Assembly (NCBI GenBank): GCA_943704425.1
Contig: CALSCP010002753.1
Coordinates: 9,625 to 35,671 of the forward strand
Source: Ministeria vibrans ATCC 50519
Taxonomy: Eukaryota > Opisthokonta > Filasterea
Reading direction: 5' to 3'
DNA length: 26,047 bases
Position numbers and translations under genes: made by a program
The notes under the pieces: generated by a model
Database searches by the model: none
Told to the model about the DNA's origin: nothing
Seen by the model: only the letters and a program-made list of their open reading frames with translations
Part shown: piece after piece, positions 25,854 to 26,047 of the stretch
Position numbering within the stretch: the stretch's first letter is position 1
How the letters are laid out: each line of letters begins with the position of its first letter

Positions 25854-26047
<194 letters not shown>

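Overview
The window looks like nuclear DNA of a eukaryote, most likely a unicellular relative of animals (holozoan or other opisthokont protist); this placement is inference. About 50 spliceosomal introns can be placed by reading frame. Nearly all are GT-AG and 47-280 nt long, and all three standard stop codons are used. The gene set includes an animal-like tropomyosin, a CAMTA transcription factor with the CG-1/TIG/ankyrin/IQ order, a CRIB-type PAK kinase and an XRCC4-like end-joining factor. I cannot name the species. A 10-N assembly gap lies at 12978-12987.

Thirteen genes were resolved in 26 kb, about 2 kb each. Left to right: RING/TRAF-type zinc-finger protein (-, runs off the left edge), ubiquilin (+), tropomyosin (-), an unrecognised small single-pass protein with an Arg/Ser tail (+), MPDU1/PQ-loop protein (-), SelO protein AMPylase (+), CKS1 (-), TIM44 (-), XRCC4-like (-), ankyrin + MYND protein (+), ARL2 (-), CAMTA (+) and PAK kinase (-, runs off the right edge). 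For all except the RING, CAMTA and PAK genes the proposed exons sum to one complete reading frame from ATG to stop, with matching intron phases. CAMTA also sums to one frame, but only with an uncertain 5' part. PAK stays in frame only with a 17-nt intron.

Most neighbours are head-to-head or tail-to-tail, with 115-250 bp between coding ends, so several divergent pairs probably share one promoter region. The genes do not form a pathway. They cover protein quality control (ubiquilin, RING), the actin cytoskeleton (tropomyosin, PAK), ER glycosylation (MPDU1), mitochondria (TIM44, SelO), cell cycle and repair (CKS1, XRCC4), tubulin/small GTPase biology (ARL2) and calcium-responsive transcription (CAMTA).

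The non-coding space is rich in microsatellites: (ATT/TTA)n, (CA)n, (GA)n and GGAGCA hexamers. Several lie inside introns or next to splice sites. The CAMTA gene also encodes a run of 57 glutamines. I found no new multi-gene system. The points most worth checking are a possible 17-nt intron in PAK, an unresolved 5' splice structure in CAMTA, repeat-embedded alternative splice acceptors in ubiquilin, a SelO that lacks the usual C-terminal Cys/Sec, and a 1000-nt CKS1 intron in an otherwise short-intron region.
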